This document shows, piece by piece, positions 1-11,211 of a DNA stretch of 27,940 nucleotides. The notes under the pieces are model-generated. The model was not told where the DNA came from. It saw only the letters and a list, made by a program, of their open reading frames with translations, and did not search any database. Both the position numbers and the translations under genes were made by a program. Source of the DNA: Funneliformis mosseae (Eukaryota; Glomeromycota; Glomeromycetes; Glomerales; Glomeraceae). Each line of letters starts with the position of its first letter. Within the stretch, counting starts at the first letter, position 1. Where the stretch lies: assembly GCA_910592005.1 (NCBI GenBank), contig CAJVPP010000667.1:1-27940 (forward strand). Reading direction: 5' to 3'.

Positions 1-345
1 CAATTATGAATTTGCGATTTTAAATGATTTTTTCATTCGAATAGAACTACAGAAGATCCTTTAAAGAGGTGCGATGTTAACAAAAGCAGCTTTATATTTA
101 TCAAATATTTATTTATTCCTACAACTTCTGTACCTAGCAAAGATTTTTTCAAACGCAGAAAATTATTTAGTAAAACGTAAATTACATTGAATCAAGGTTT
201 AATTTTAAGTAAACACTTTAATATATTTTTTTTTTTTTTCCTCAAGATATCTAATCTTATCTATCATTTAAACATGTAATTAGCTCAATATTTTTTATTT
301 TAATAAAAATCAAAGAAAAAATATTTTTATTTAATATTATATTAC
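1..345. other. AT-rich DNA, no gene recognised
   Basis: I see no convincing reading frame on either strand. The stretch holds a homopolymer T run near 225-240. If the candidate exon at 346-541 is real, this is the following intron and possibly part of a downstream exon, but I could not find a convincing acceptor with coding sequence after it. Confidence 0.5.
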
Positions 346-541
346 CTGGGTCTTAAATTTAAAACCGGTTGGTGATGTATAATACGGGTTTTCAACATTT
401 TTTTTCGCTCAGGGTGCAACGACTGAATGATTTCATTTTTTGTTTCGGATGTTGCGTCCTCTTTTCGGGTGGTTCGCTCCACAAAAGTTTTAAACAGCGC
501 AGGTGGCAGTTGTTTTTGGATCTCACTAGTTTGAAGAAATA
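346..541 (-). CDS. Candidate internal exon of an unrecognised gene
   Basis: On the minus strand a 196-nt open stretch is bounded upstream by a T-rich tract and CAG (AG at 543-542) and downstream by CAG followed by GTAATA (donor at 345-340), the arrangement of an internal exon. It is clearly richer in GC than its flanks. The encoded peptide of about 65 residues is hydrophilic and charged, including segments such as KTFVERTTRKEDATS and SLHPERKKMLKTR, and the frame stops directly inside the putative intron. I recognise no domain. An alternative reading starts at a methionine at 561-563, but that start lies in the T-rich acceptor tract. No partner exon was located, so it may belong to a broken gene or be chance; the overlapping plus-strand frame looks less protein-like. 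Confidence 0.3.
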
Positions 542-1314
542 CTGGTGCGATAAAAAAAAACATTAACCAAATATGGATAACAATTTTAATATTAAATTGA
601 ATATGTGTGAAATACTGTACTGGTAGAATTCCATTTCTAGTAAAGGTTGAAATTGTAAATTCTATAACTATAACATCTCATCAAAACCAAGCCTCGACCG
701 ATTTTAGACTAATGAAGCAATGGTCATTATTTTTATTTCTCATTATCTTCACATACCCCAAAATAATATAATGAATGAATTTATATAACTGAACATCGTC
801 AAGGGATTATTTCGAACTCCCGAAGAATGATTTTGGTATATTATCATCTTCAACAAGGTATTTAAAGATAGTTTTTTTTTAAAAAAAAATGGGGGAAGAT
901 AAGTAAGAAATCAACACGTCTTGCAACTGTAGCATAGAGATGATTTAATTTTTTTAAGTAAAATGTTTCGGTTCAGACTTAACATTTCTTACAAAAATTC
1001 CTTTGGCCAATCAAGTTGGCAGAATAATTAACAAGGCATGCAAGCAATGGACGAGAATTTTAAATTATTGCGCCATTTAAATTTGTTTCTGTGAATATTG
1101 AAATAATTTTATTCTATTTATTGATTTTTATACATCACTATTTTATAAAAAAAAAAATGGAAAAAAATTATTTTTTTTAAAAAAAAAATAACAATCCTAT
1201 ATAATAATAGTCTATGTGGGGAACACGAATTTAAAACCTTCCGGAGGCTATATATCATATACCTTGTGTACAATTTTTTGGCTCACACCTTTAACTATAG
1301 GGTTTATAAATTTA
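542..1314. other. Intergenic DNA, no gene recognised
   Basis: Moderately AT-rich sequence with A and T homopolymer runs near 870-890 and 1147-1190. I see no extended coding frame, RNA gene or repeat structure beyond these runs. Confidence 0.5.
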
Positions 1315-1923
1315 TCATTCTGTTGCCACAATTGGTCTTCCGTTCACAAAGTAGATAGAGCTGAGAATCTCCAATTTAATGCCCTTGTAATTTAAGGATG
1401 TAAGTTTGCTCGTTAATCGTTCCAGACTTTTCGCCCTTTTAGCAGCAGCATCATGACCTTGGGAGGGAAAATCAACCGCAATGGTCAGATAAACTCCAAA
1501 ATTATTCTCAATGGTTTTCGAGTTTTCATCGACCCATTCCGGTTCACATTATGATGATATTTTTTTCGCTTCCCTTAAAGATCTCCTTAAACATCTTGAA
1601 CAACTTGTTATCTTCTTTGGTAAACTTTCCCTTCTTCTTAACGTAGCATATGTAGTTAAGTGGCCCTCTATATTTTAAAAAATATTTTCTTATACTTTTC
1701 ACAGCATTTTTATGCGGAGTACTTTTAAAATTTGTTTGGCATACTTCGATTATGTCGTGCACTTCAGATCTCTCGTTAGCATAACGTTTTATTCCGACTC
1801 CTGCATCATTAACTTGGAACACATTGTTTTCTTCATGAAAGTCACCTTAGACCAGCATGTTAGCAAGGTAGATTTTCCTTGTCCAGTAGGTCCAAAAAGA
1901 GCCACACTCATTTTTTCACTCAT
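1315..1923 (-). pseudogene. Broken AIG1/IMAP-type GTPase (G-domain protein)
   Basis: Read from an ATG at 1923-1921, the first frame encodes a P-loop, ALFGPTGQGKSTL, typical of AIG1/Toc34-like GTPases. After a one-base shift near 1868 the next frame reads ANMLV, a TAA stop, then GDFHEENNVFQVNDAGVG and continues through CYVKKKGKFTKEDNKLFKMF, matching the G-domain order P-loop, switch region, central beta/alpha part. That frame stops after a run of isoleucines at 1544-1546. A third frame then resumes at about 1542 with EPEWVDENSKTIENNFGVY and ends ILSSIYFVNGRPIVATE with TGA at 1317-1315. Two frame changes plus one in-frame stop within about 600 bp leave no room for introns, so this is a pseudogene. 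The three parts join into one recognisable chain of roughly 200 residues. Family members bind and hydrolyse GTP; expansion of the family in Rhizophagus is from memory. Confidence 0.75.
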
Positions 1924-4900
1924 GTTAAGTCAGCTAAAAGGCAAATGATTTCGGGAATGGGGGAGTATCAGTATTCTTAGGCAGCAGAGGGTATTATTGA
2001 CGGAGATAAATTTTTTTTTTTGATTTTCAAAATTAAAAGTGACAATCAAATCTGAATTCTTTTTGTTAAATACTAAAATTTTAGCGCTACCAAGTATAAA
2101 ATATAACCGAATCTAGTTTAAAAAGGATTTAGGAAAACCTTGGGCTAAAAAAAAAAAAAAAAAATTTCTCTAATGACGCAAAATCCTATATCACGCGAAG
2201 ATGATGATTTTTCATCGAACGGGATTGGATTTAGTCACGGGAATTTTGGTTGTATTTTATAATAATTATGACGGACATAATTATTTTTTTCCTATAACTT
2301 AATATTTTACCATTGATTTAGTTTGCAAAAAAAGTATATAATAATCTAATTGAAAACATAATACATTAAATTGAAAAATTAAAATAAAAGATAATTAACT
2401 TAATATTAAATATTATAATTTAATAATGAAATAAAGTGAAAGACTATCTAATACTATGTACCGTAAGGTGGTACAAAATGTCTCAATGTCTACTCACTCA
2501 ATAATTGAGTTGATGTTGATTAGCTTTTGTAATTGCATAAAAGTGTGAATTTTTTTAGTTAAGATTCTTCCAAACTTAATAATAGTTTCTGTTTCTTAGT
2601 ATATTATTATTTTTGAAAATTTATTTAAATTACTTTAATATATAAATATTAACTTCAAAATCCAAATATAATTTAATTAAAAATTAATAATTAGATTTTA
2701 TTTTATTGAAATTTTTTATAAAAAATACACTATTAGATAATTTTACAAATTATTATTAAATGAAATAATAATTTCTTAAGCATAATTTAATGATTAAAAT
2801 AATAATTAAACTTTAAAAATAAAAAAAAATAAAAATAATATTGTTAATGAATTATATAAATTATAATAGTTAAATAGGTTATATTGGTAAATTATTAATT
2901 ATCACAGATTTTAAAATTATGCTACTCCTTACAGATTATCTGATAAAAAATTATCAAAATTATTGTGTTAAAAATAATATTTTTTTAATAAAATAATTAC
3001 TGTAATAAGATAATTTAAGATTTCTAGACAATTATTATACTTTTATATATATTACATTCAAAAATTGTTTATATTTTTAATTAGTTATTTTTCAAAAAAG
3101 GTATTTTTTGATTTCTATCAATTTTTTTTGATGCTGATAACTTTAGTATTAATTTGAAGTAAAGAATTATATACCTATATATGATGGATTTTTTATAAAA
3201 CAAATTATAAAAATTTTATATATATTGAAAAAAAAGGTTTTGAGAATTATAAAAAGTGAAGATATTGGTTAATCTATAGCTAAAAAAAGCTAAGTGTTAC
3301 AAAATTTTTAATGAAAATAATATAAAGATAAATATTAATTAAAACTTATTTGTTTATAATAAATTTCTTAATATTTCAATAAATTTATAAGTATTAAATA
3401 ATTTATAGCTAATAAAATAAATTGCTATTTAGATAAATTAGTTTTTAAAATAGAGATATTAATAAAATAGGAAGTGCAATCTCTTTATTTTTGTAATATT
3501 ATATATAAAAAGATAAAATGCAGATAATGAAATTATTAAATTTATTAAATTATTATTTATCTAAATTTATTATATAATTAGCTTCATAAAAATGCTAAAG
3601 AATAAAATAAAATACTTTGTAATAATTTATTGCTCATATAAAAATAATTATATTTTAAAACAATTAATCTTCTTAGATAAATCTGCTAAAGATAAATAAA
3701 ACTTATTATGTGAATATAGATATTTTTTTATAAATACTTAGATAAAAAAAATATTTATATATAATAAAAGATATATAATTTACTTTCTTTAATATTGCAA
3801 AAATTTATAGCAAATAATATTATAGAAAGAAGTTATATAAAAGAATATTTTAAGAATTCTATTATTTTTAATGTGATAAATTATTTTTAAAAATAAATTA
3901 TAAATAATTTTCATATTCTTATATTATAATTTTATTAACTAATTCTTTTATTTAAATTACTCAAAATAAATCTATATCTAAGTTCTAATAGTGTTATTAT
4001 TCTTAATAATACAAAATTTTATTATGATGAAAGTTTAATTAAATATCTTTAAGTAATTAACTAGATAAATTTTTCAAAATATTTCTTTAATTTATTTTTT
4101 GCTAAATTTTTAATTATAATACTTTTTCTTTTGAAAATTTTTTAGAAAAATACAAATTTAAATAGAAAATTTATTTAATATAAATAATTAAAAATATATT
4201 TATTTGATAAATTTATTAAGATTTTTAAATAATATAACTTAATTTTACAATTTAAAGGATTTATTAAAATATATTCATGAATATCTATATTAAATTTAAT
4301 TTTACTTTAATATTTAATAGAAATGGTATTTTAAAAATAAATTGTTACCTTCTAATTTTTTTTAATCATTAAATTAATTAATAATGTTCATTACATATAA
4401 ACTAATGCAACTCTTTCTATAATATTATCTAATGTGATATTTAAAAAATTATATTATTACATGTATAATTATCCCATAATAAATATGTTGAAATAATTGC
4501 AATATGTCTCATTATTAATTATAACTTCTCTTATTTTGATAAGTCTTTTTCTAAAGTTAATTATATTCTGATTATATTCTTAATCTCAAAATTATTTACA
4601 TTTTGAGTATACTCTAAAAGAAAGGTAAATTAAAAGAAGTGAAGAATTTAACAAATTTGACGAAGTAATATGTTAAAATTTTTTATAATTGTTTAAAATA
4701 TTTTAAATTATACTTTTTTAAAGTTATTTATATAATCTTCTAATAAAAATAAATTTTGATATAATTTATTATGTTTCAAAATTTGTTAAGTGAATGTAAA
4801 ATTCTAAATAATCTATTATAATTTTAATTATATATAATATTTATTATAATTAATAATCTTTATTATAGGAAATATATAATAAGCTCAATTTACAAGTTAC

Positions 4901-5044
4901 TAATACAATACTTTTTGATCTAAATATAAGTTTTTTATAATAAATACGTGAAAATATTGTATAACAATCTATAATATTTGCTAATCATAAATGATATTTT
5001 ACTAAACTTACATCATAATCATAAAAAAATAAATATATTACTAT
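1924..5044. other. AT-rich desert, no gene recognised
   Basis: From about 2300 the sequence becomes extremely AT-rich, and CpG is almost absent. A small hairpin (GTACC with GTGGTAC) lies at 2458-2474 and a short palindrome CTCAATAATTGAG at 2498-2510. I see no intact frame, RNA gene or clear repeat unit; it is probably decayed transposon DNA beyond recognition. Confidence 0.5.
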
Positions 5045-6640
5045 AGTTAGAAAGGAAATTGCAATACAAACTTTAACAATTCTCAAAAATAATAAATTTA
5101 CCTTATCATCTGAAAAAATTATAGTAACAATTGAAGCTATAATTCTTAAAATTAATGGTAAAATTGTAGAATTACATTTTTATTCTAATAATATAACTGA
5201 TTTTACATTTAGATTCAATCATCTATGCCTGTGATGAAATATTAATTTCACATGACAGTTATTGCAAACTAATTAAAGTAGTTTCAAATTTAATAAGAGA
5301 ATATGTAATTGAAAAATACTAAAATAAAATTACAAATATAATGAAAGCTCTTATTTAATTAAATTATTAATGATAATGATAAGAATTAACAAGATTTAAG
5401 TAGTAAAATAGAACTTAATAATGGTGATGTAAGCAGTAATATATATTGATCTATTATATCTATATTAAATATTATAGTTCCTATTTTAATAACTTCAATA
5501 TCTCCTGTTTTAAAAATTGGTAATAAGATTAATATAGAATTAAGTAAAAACAAAAGAAATATAGGAAGAAAGCAAAAACATGTGATACTTACTATATGTA
5601 TTTTTAATGAAAAAGAAGCTGTTTGGAATTCTACTCATCAATATAGGTATCATATATTATTAATTTTTAATTTTATTATATATTATTGTACAAATGTATT
5701 ATAGTATATAATTTATTAATATATATTATACAAAGTATTTATTTATATAGGAAAAAAATCTTATGATTTTTTATCTATTATATTAACCAAATTTTCACAT
5801 GAACTTGAACAATTAAAACTAATAGATATAAAAATTCAAAGAATACAATTTGGCTAGTTGAGTTATTTTTTTAGGATGATTGAAAATTTGTAATATTAGT
5901 TTTGAAAATCAATACTACAACATTTAATTACTTTTACCTATATTATAATTATCATAAAAATGAAAGATATAATATAAATAAAGTATGGTTAAACTTAAAA
6001 AATATGCATAATATATATTTAATTATAATATAAATTTTATTTAATATAGTAAATTAATAATTAAATTTTAATATAGGCTATAAAAATATGATGCTTTTTC
6101 AAGAAATAGATCAAATTAATTAGATTATAGATGAATTATATCTTATATTACGAATTTCTGATATACTTTTTAATGTTTATTTTATAAGCTTATTAAACAA
6201 AAAGATTTTACAAATAATACATAAATATTAATATTTACAGAAATAAAAAGATTGCATATTCATTTTGAATTTTGCCTTCTTATTATAAAAAATAGAAAGT
6301 AGGAATAGACATTATTTATGGATTCCAATAAGAAAAAGATATTAAAAAATTTTTAGATTAAATATTTTTTTAAAGGACAATAAGCTATAAGAGGACAAAA
6401 TATTATGTATCTTTGATGTGAATTTTATCATCTTTATAAAATAATGTGTCAAAATTCATAATAAATGAAGAAATTAACCAATTTAAAGTTGATGTAAAAC
6501 AATAGATTTGTGATTTTTATCATCCTACTATTAGTAATTTAAATAGTATTATTCAATAAAAAGATATATATCTACACATAGATGTTATTTCATACATGCA
6601 AGTGCTTGCTTAACATATATCTTAATTTATGTGATATCTA
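5045..6640 (+). pseudogene. Fossil of a multi-exon repetitive gene of unknown function
   Basis: Consecutive protein-like segments can be read on the plus strand with only scattered stops: about 5050-5340 (for example DEILISHDSYCKLIK and LIREYVIEKY), 5415-5645 (SIISILNIIVPILITSISP, then SKNKRNIGRKQKHVILTIC), 5755-5990 (ILTKFSHELEQLKL, YNYHKNERYNINKVW, LNLKNMHN), and weaker pieces to about 6640 (IIDELYLILRISDILFNVY). From memory this order resembles a family of long uncharacterised proteins repeated in Rhizophagus genomes, in which residues corresponding to WPVELFFSGDWKF and NAPTSNYFCLYC occur where this copy has stops and substitutions. I cannot name a function. Two AT-rich gaps, near 5650-5750 and 6010-6075, end in ATAG and look like retained introns, so the copy was probably not made from spliced RNA. 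Stops in place of tryptophan fit G-to-A decay. Confidence 0.5.
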
Positions 6641-6700
6641 AAATAAAAAGAATAGTATTCATTGATCAAAATCAAAAAAATTAAATATGCAAAAATTAGC

Positions 6701-6782
6701 CTAAAATCAGCTTAAAATCAGCTTAAAATCAGCAAATTATCAAAAATCAGCATAAATGATTGATATACATCAAAAATCAGTT
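6701..6782. repeat. Short tandem repeat with AAAATCAGC words
   Basis: Three perfect or near-perfect 11-bp units of TTAAAATCAGC occur at 6701-6733, followed by looser copies of AAAATCAG at about 6744-6751 and 6773-6780. The same word, in either orientation, returns in the 83-bp repeat and near 8770-8800, which ties these blocks into one repeat island. Confidence 0.7.
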
Positions 6783-6904
6783 AATAATCAACCAAAATTT
6801 GATCTATCTTATTTATAACCGATTAGTATATTTATAGTTGATTAATATATATTAAAATTTGACCTATTTTATTTATAACTGATTGATGTCCAATTGGAAT
6901 AATT

Positions 6905-7588
6905 ATATTATTTCTTAGGTATTATAGTATTATTATTCCTTATGGATAATAGTATTATCGTATTTTAGGTATAACAATTTTATCATTTCTAAAATATGAT
7001 GATTTTATCATTTCTAAAAAATGATGTGTTTATTATTCCTAAGGTACTATTATTTTATTGTTCCTTAGAAATGATGGTATTATTATTTCTAGGGATAATA
7101 GTATTATCATTCTTTAGGAATAATAGTATTATTGTTCTTTAGAAATAATAGTATTATTATTCCTTAGGGATAATGGTATTATCGTTTCTTAAAATGATAA
7201 TATTATTGTATTTAAGGAATGATGGTTTTATTATTCTTAAGGAACAATACATTTATTGTTTCTTAGGTATAATAATTTTATCATTCCTAAGGTATGATAG
7301 TTTTATTATTCCTAAGAAATGATATATTTATTATTTCTTAAGAATGATAGTTTTATCATACCTAAGATATGATGGTTTTATCATACCTAAAAAACAATAG
7401 TAATATCATTTCTAAGGAATGATGCATTTATTATACCTTAGATATGATGATTCTATTATTCTTAAAGTACAATAGTTTTATAGTTCTTAAAGAATAATGA
7501 TATAATAGTTTATCATACCTAAGAATGATGTATTTATTATACTTAAGAAACAATGGTCTTATCATTCTTAAGAAATGATACATTTATT
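6905..7588. repeat. 25-bp palindromic tandem array (about 27 units)
   Basis: A degenerate satellite with a 25-bp period. Each unit holds an imperfect palindrome of the form ATTATTCCTAAGGAATAAT followed by a short spacer such as GGTTTT, AGTATT or CATTTA. The phase is clearly kept at 7264-7465, where nine successive 25-bp units can be laid under one another. Units differ by scattered substitutions, many of them transitions, that often keep the dyad. It contains no coding frame. Confidence 0.85.
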
Positions 7589-7831
7589 GATCTTTCAAAT
7601 TAAACTGATTTTTTAAAATAATATTAAGTATACAATTTTTTAATATTAATTTAATGTACTATTTAAGTTTATTTTTAGTATATATAGGAATATTTATATA
7701 AATAAGCTTAATTTTTTAACTTTTTAAAAAATAATTTCAATTCAAACTTATCTTTTTACAATCTTTTCAAATTTTCTCTTTTTATATTTTACCAAAATAT
7801 CAAAAAAAAATTATTTCAAGAATAAAAAACT

Positions 7832-8130
7832 TTAAGTTGAATTTTAGTTAATTTTCTGATTTTTTTACTTTTTATAATAGAAAAATCCTTTAACCATCAA
7901 AATCAGATAAAACTTAAGTTGAATTTTAACCAAATTTTCTGATTTTTTTTACTTTTTATAATAGAAATATGCCTCTAACTATCAAAATCAGATAAAACTT
8001 AAGTTGAATAATAGTCAATTTTTCTGATTTTTTTTATTTTTTATAATAGAAACATGTTTTTAACTACTAAGATGATGAAACTTAAGTTGAATTTTAATCA
8101 ATTTTTTTGATTTTTTGTTCTTTTTTTTTA
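7832..8130. repeat. Tandem repeat of about 83 bp (about 3.5 copies)
   Basis: The marker TTAAGTTGAA starts at 7832, 7914, 7999 and 8082, giving periods of 82, 85 and 83 bp. Each unit carries TTTCTGATTTTTT, then TTTTTATAATAGAAA, then ATCAAAATCAG, so CTGATTTT and AAAATCAG form a potential stem within the unit. The last copy decays into T-rich sequence by about 8130. Confidence 0.85.
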
Positions 8131-8394
8131 AAAATAGCAATATAATTATAATGAATATTTAGGATAATTTAAGGGAATTTTAGGAGGAAAATGGATTATA
8201 TTTTTATTATTTTACATGGTTTTTCTGTTTTTTTTTCTTATATTTTTTAAATAGAAAATTAATTAGTGGGTTTTGGTAATATTTATGTTATGTTTTTGCA
8301 AATTATATTAGATTTTTATTATTAATAAAATTTTAATATTTAATAAATTTAATAAATATAATATATTAATTTTATATGCTTATTTGATCAAATT

Positions 8395-8800
8395 GATACC
8401 AAATTGAGGCCAATTTTAGGCTAATTTATAGTTATTTAAGTTCCAAATTGATGCTAAATAATGCTGTATTAAGATCAATTTTAGGCTGATTTATGGTTAT
8501 TTAAATTTTGAATTAATGCTGAATGATACTAAATTAAAACCAATTTTATGGTTAAATTTAAGTTCTGAATTGATGCTGAATGGTTATGTCTGATTGATAT
8601 CTATCGGCATCTGAATTATTGCTGAATTGAAGCCAATTTTAAGCTAATTTATAGTTGAATTTAAGTTCTGAATTAATGTCAAATGGCTATGTCTAATTGA
8701 AGTCAATCAGCATCTATCAACAACTGTTTGTGCTAATCAGAAAATATGGTAAATTATCTATAATTAGTATCAAAATCAACCTAAAATCAGCCATCTAATT
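8395..8800. repeat. Degenerate tandem repeat of 65 bp, one unit expanded
   Basis: The marker CAATTTTAGGCT or a close variant starts at 8411, 8476, 8541 and 8634, giving periods of 65, 65 and 93 bp. Units carry GGCTAATTTATAGTTATTTAAGT-like sequence and GAATTGATGCTGAATG. The longer unit contains an extra TCTGATTGATATCTATCGGC-like segment that recurs as TCTAATTGAAGTCAATCAGC near 8691. AAAATCAGCC at 8783-8792 links this block to the 6701 repeat. Confidence 0.7.
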
Positions 8801-9289
8801 TTTAACTGATTTAGACTATTTTGATTAGTAATTGTGATATTTTTCAATATCAAGTATAGAAAAAAATATCATCAACAAATAAGTTTTAAGCAATTTTAAA
8901 AATATTTATTTAATTATTTATATTAACTTATTAATTATTAATTTTTATTTTAGATACGATTATTTTTTGAAAAAATAATAATAGATGAAGGAAAATTCAA
9001 AAAACCTGCAATTTATAATATTTTCTGTTATAAAAACTGGCAATTATTTTATTAGATATAATATTCTAATTAAATATACACGAAAAGCAATAAAAATTAA
9101 AACTTAAAATAAAAAATTTAAAATTTCAATAAAAACTATCAAAAAATGTTATATTAAAAAAATTAAAATTATAATAAAAATTTAATTAGCAAAATTTAAT
9201 TCTTTCATCATTAATCTCTGTAAATATATATAAATATATTTTCTATATATATATAGTATGTCAATAAAAAATTCTAATATTTCTTCTTA
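8801..9289. other. AT-rich DNA, no gene recognised
   Basis: Very AT-rich, with a TATATA tract near 9225-9257. No coding frame or repeat unit was recognised. Confidence 0.5.
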
Positions 9290-9815
9290 TTAATATGATT
9301 AATAAATTTTGTAAGTTGAATAATGCGAAGTAATAATGAATAAATATAAATATTTTTTTAAAATTTTTATTGAATCAAAAAATAATTTATGTATATTTTT
9401 TATGAAGTCAATCTTTATTTTATTTTTATTTCTTCAACAAAAAAAATCTTGTTTTATTTATATTATTTCAATTAAATTCATATATAATTTCTTGTTTTCT
9501 AAAATTTTATCTCTAATTTCTATACTTAAAAATATCTCCTCTTATTTTTATTATACATAAATAAAAAGATTTCAATTATCTTCTACAAAATTTCTTACAT
9601 TAATATTAAATTCAAAACATATAGAATCACAATATAATTTTATATTAAAATCTTTATATATATATTCTTTTTAATAAAAAGTAATATTATAAGTTTATCG
9701 CATATTCTGCATTATATTATATGTATATATTTCTATCTTTAGCATTTTTCTACTTCAGTTTTTATTATCAAAATAATTTTCTAATTGTTCATATCCTTAA
9801 CCACCTTCAAATTTA
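9290..9815 (-). pseudogene. Fossil reading frame, protein unrecognised
   Basis: In a single minus-strand frame running from about 9815 down to 9290, protein-like sequence persists for some 170 codons with about ten stops. Segments include GYEQLENYFDNKN, SRKMLKIEIYTYN, KDFNIKLYCDSICFEF and NINVRNFVEDN. Several stops sit where tryptophan or glutamine would be natural (for example N-stop-S and N-stop-N with TGA), consistent with TGG to TGA decay. The lack of frame shifts over this length suggests decay mainly by substitution. I recognise no family, and base composition alone can produce K, N, I and Y-rich frames, so this could be a chance low-stop frame. Confidence 0.3.
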
Positions 9816-11211
9816 TAAATATATATTTTTTTTTATAGGAGAATATTGAAAAATTGGTAAATTATAAAATAAAATAATAAAAAGTCCTTCAAAAGGGCTC
9901 TATTTTTAAAGTTTTTACTTAAGGTTTGAAATTATAAATATATCTTTAATTGTATTACAAAAGAATGTTTAAAGTGATGAATATCATATGAAAATAGAGA
10001 AATTAAGCAATATGAATGAGTTATTATTTTATTATTTAAGTAAATAATTCTTTTATGAATAAAAAGTGAGTTTTTAAACAAAAATATTTTAAAAGTATTG
10101 GTAGAACAAAGAAAATATGTAAATGGCATTATAAGACAAAAGTATTTTAGAATGTACATATTGATAAAGCAAAAAATTCATGTTTATATTTTTTAAATTT
10201 TAACAAAATGGTAATTTCTAATTTAAGTAATATAAAATATTAATCAAATTTTACTTTTAATGTGATATATCACTAATAGGGTATGATTGTATATTATTTA
10301 TTATAGGAGTGAAGCTGTTGAGTTAAATCCACCCATATGATTTTCTAGATATATTTTAATATTAATTAATTTTGATGATATTAAATTAATTACGTTAATT
10401 TAACATTTATTATAAATTATTAATAAAATAATTACATCTATCAAAATATAATTCATCAGTCAAAATATAATTAATTAGTAATTTATCAATTTACATTAAA
10501 ATATACTTACAGATATCCTACAAATCCAAAAAAACTTTTAAAATAATCTTTCAAGTTTATTTAAAAATATAACATTATTATATAAAAATTTTTGATTTTT
10601 CATTTATTAAATCTTCATGTGATTTTGTAATATCTATTTTTAATCTTTTCATTTCTTTTAAACTATTATCAAATGTAATATAAATTTTTGAAAAATTAGT
10701 CTTACTTAAAAAATTATAATTTTATTTTGATTTAAAATTTTTAAGATAATAATTTATTAAAATAAAGTATTTTTCAAGAAAGTTTTTACCTTTTATACTA
10801 TATATAAATTCACATATTTCATTTTTATTTGTTTATTAAAAGAAAGTTATTTAGATATATATTATTACGTTAAATATTTAAAATATTTATTTTTAATGCA
10901 TTTAACTATATTTAATAATATATGATTTTGTTGAATTCTTGAAAATTTCTTATTATAAGTTTGAAATAAGTCTAGAATTTGCTAAATATTAAAATTAATA
11001 TAATTAATAGCTTTAATATGTAAAATTACTTATAATTTTCATTAAAGAAATTTAATTTTTTAAAGTAAATTATTTGTAAAAAAAAAAAAAATTTATATGA
11101 ATAAAGATTGTCTGTAAAAAAAAATTATTTATTTATTTATTTATAAAAAAGTTTAAAAAATAATAAATTATAATTATAAGATATTGAATAAAATCACTTA
11201 TCTGATACTTG
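9816..11211. other. AT-rich DNA, no gene recognised
   Basis: Only short lysine-, isoleucine- and phenylalanine-rich frames are open, as expected from base composition. A 14-bp word, AAATCCACCCATAT at 10326-10339, is the reverse complement of ATATGGGTGGATTT at 11901-11914, next to the hairpin at 11915-12011; it may be a shared repeat end. Confidence 0.45.

Noticed and set aside
369..566. Plus-strand open frame opposite the candidate exon
   Set aside because: It is rich in Phe, Cys and Leu, has no splice context, and is best explained as the antisense shadow of 346-541.
1712..1948. Plus-strand open frame over the AIG1 pseudogene
   Set aside because: It overlaps the recognisable minus-strand P-loop region and has no recognisable product.
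6905..7588. Possible CRISPR-like repeat array
   Set aside because: The 25-bp units abut one another with no unique spacers, vary in sequence, and the genome is eukaryotic; it is a satellite.
9336..9560. Plus-strand open frame of 74 codons
   Set aside because: It is a Phe/Ile/Ser/Lys-rich frame as expected from AT-rich DNA, and lies antisense to the fossil frame.
9932..10159. Minus-strand open frame of 75 codons
   Set aside because: Its composition is what random AT-rich DNA gives, with no motif, splice context or neighbouring coding signal.
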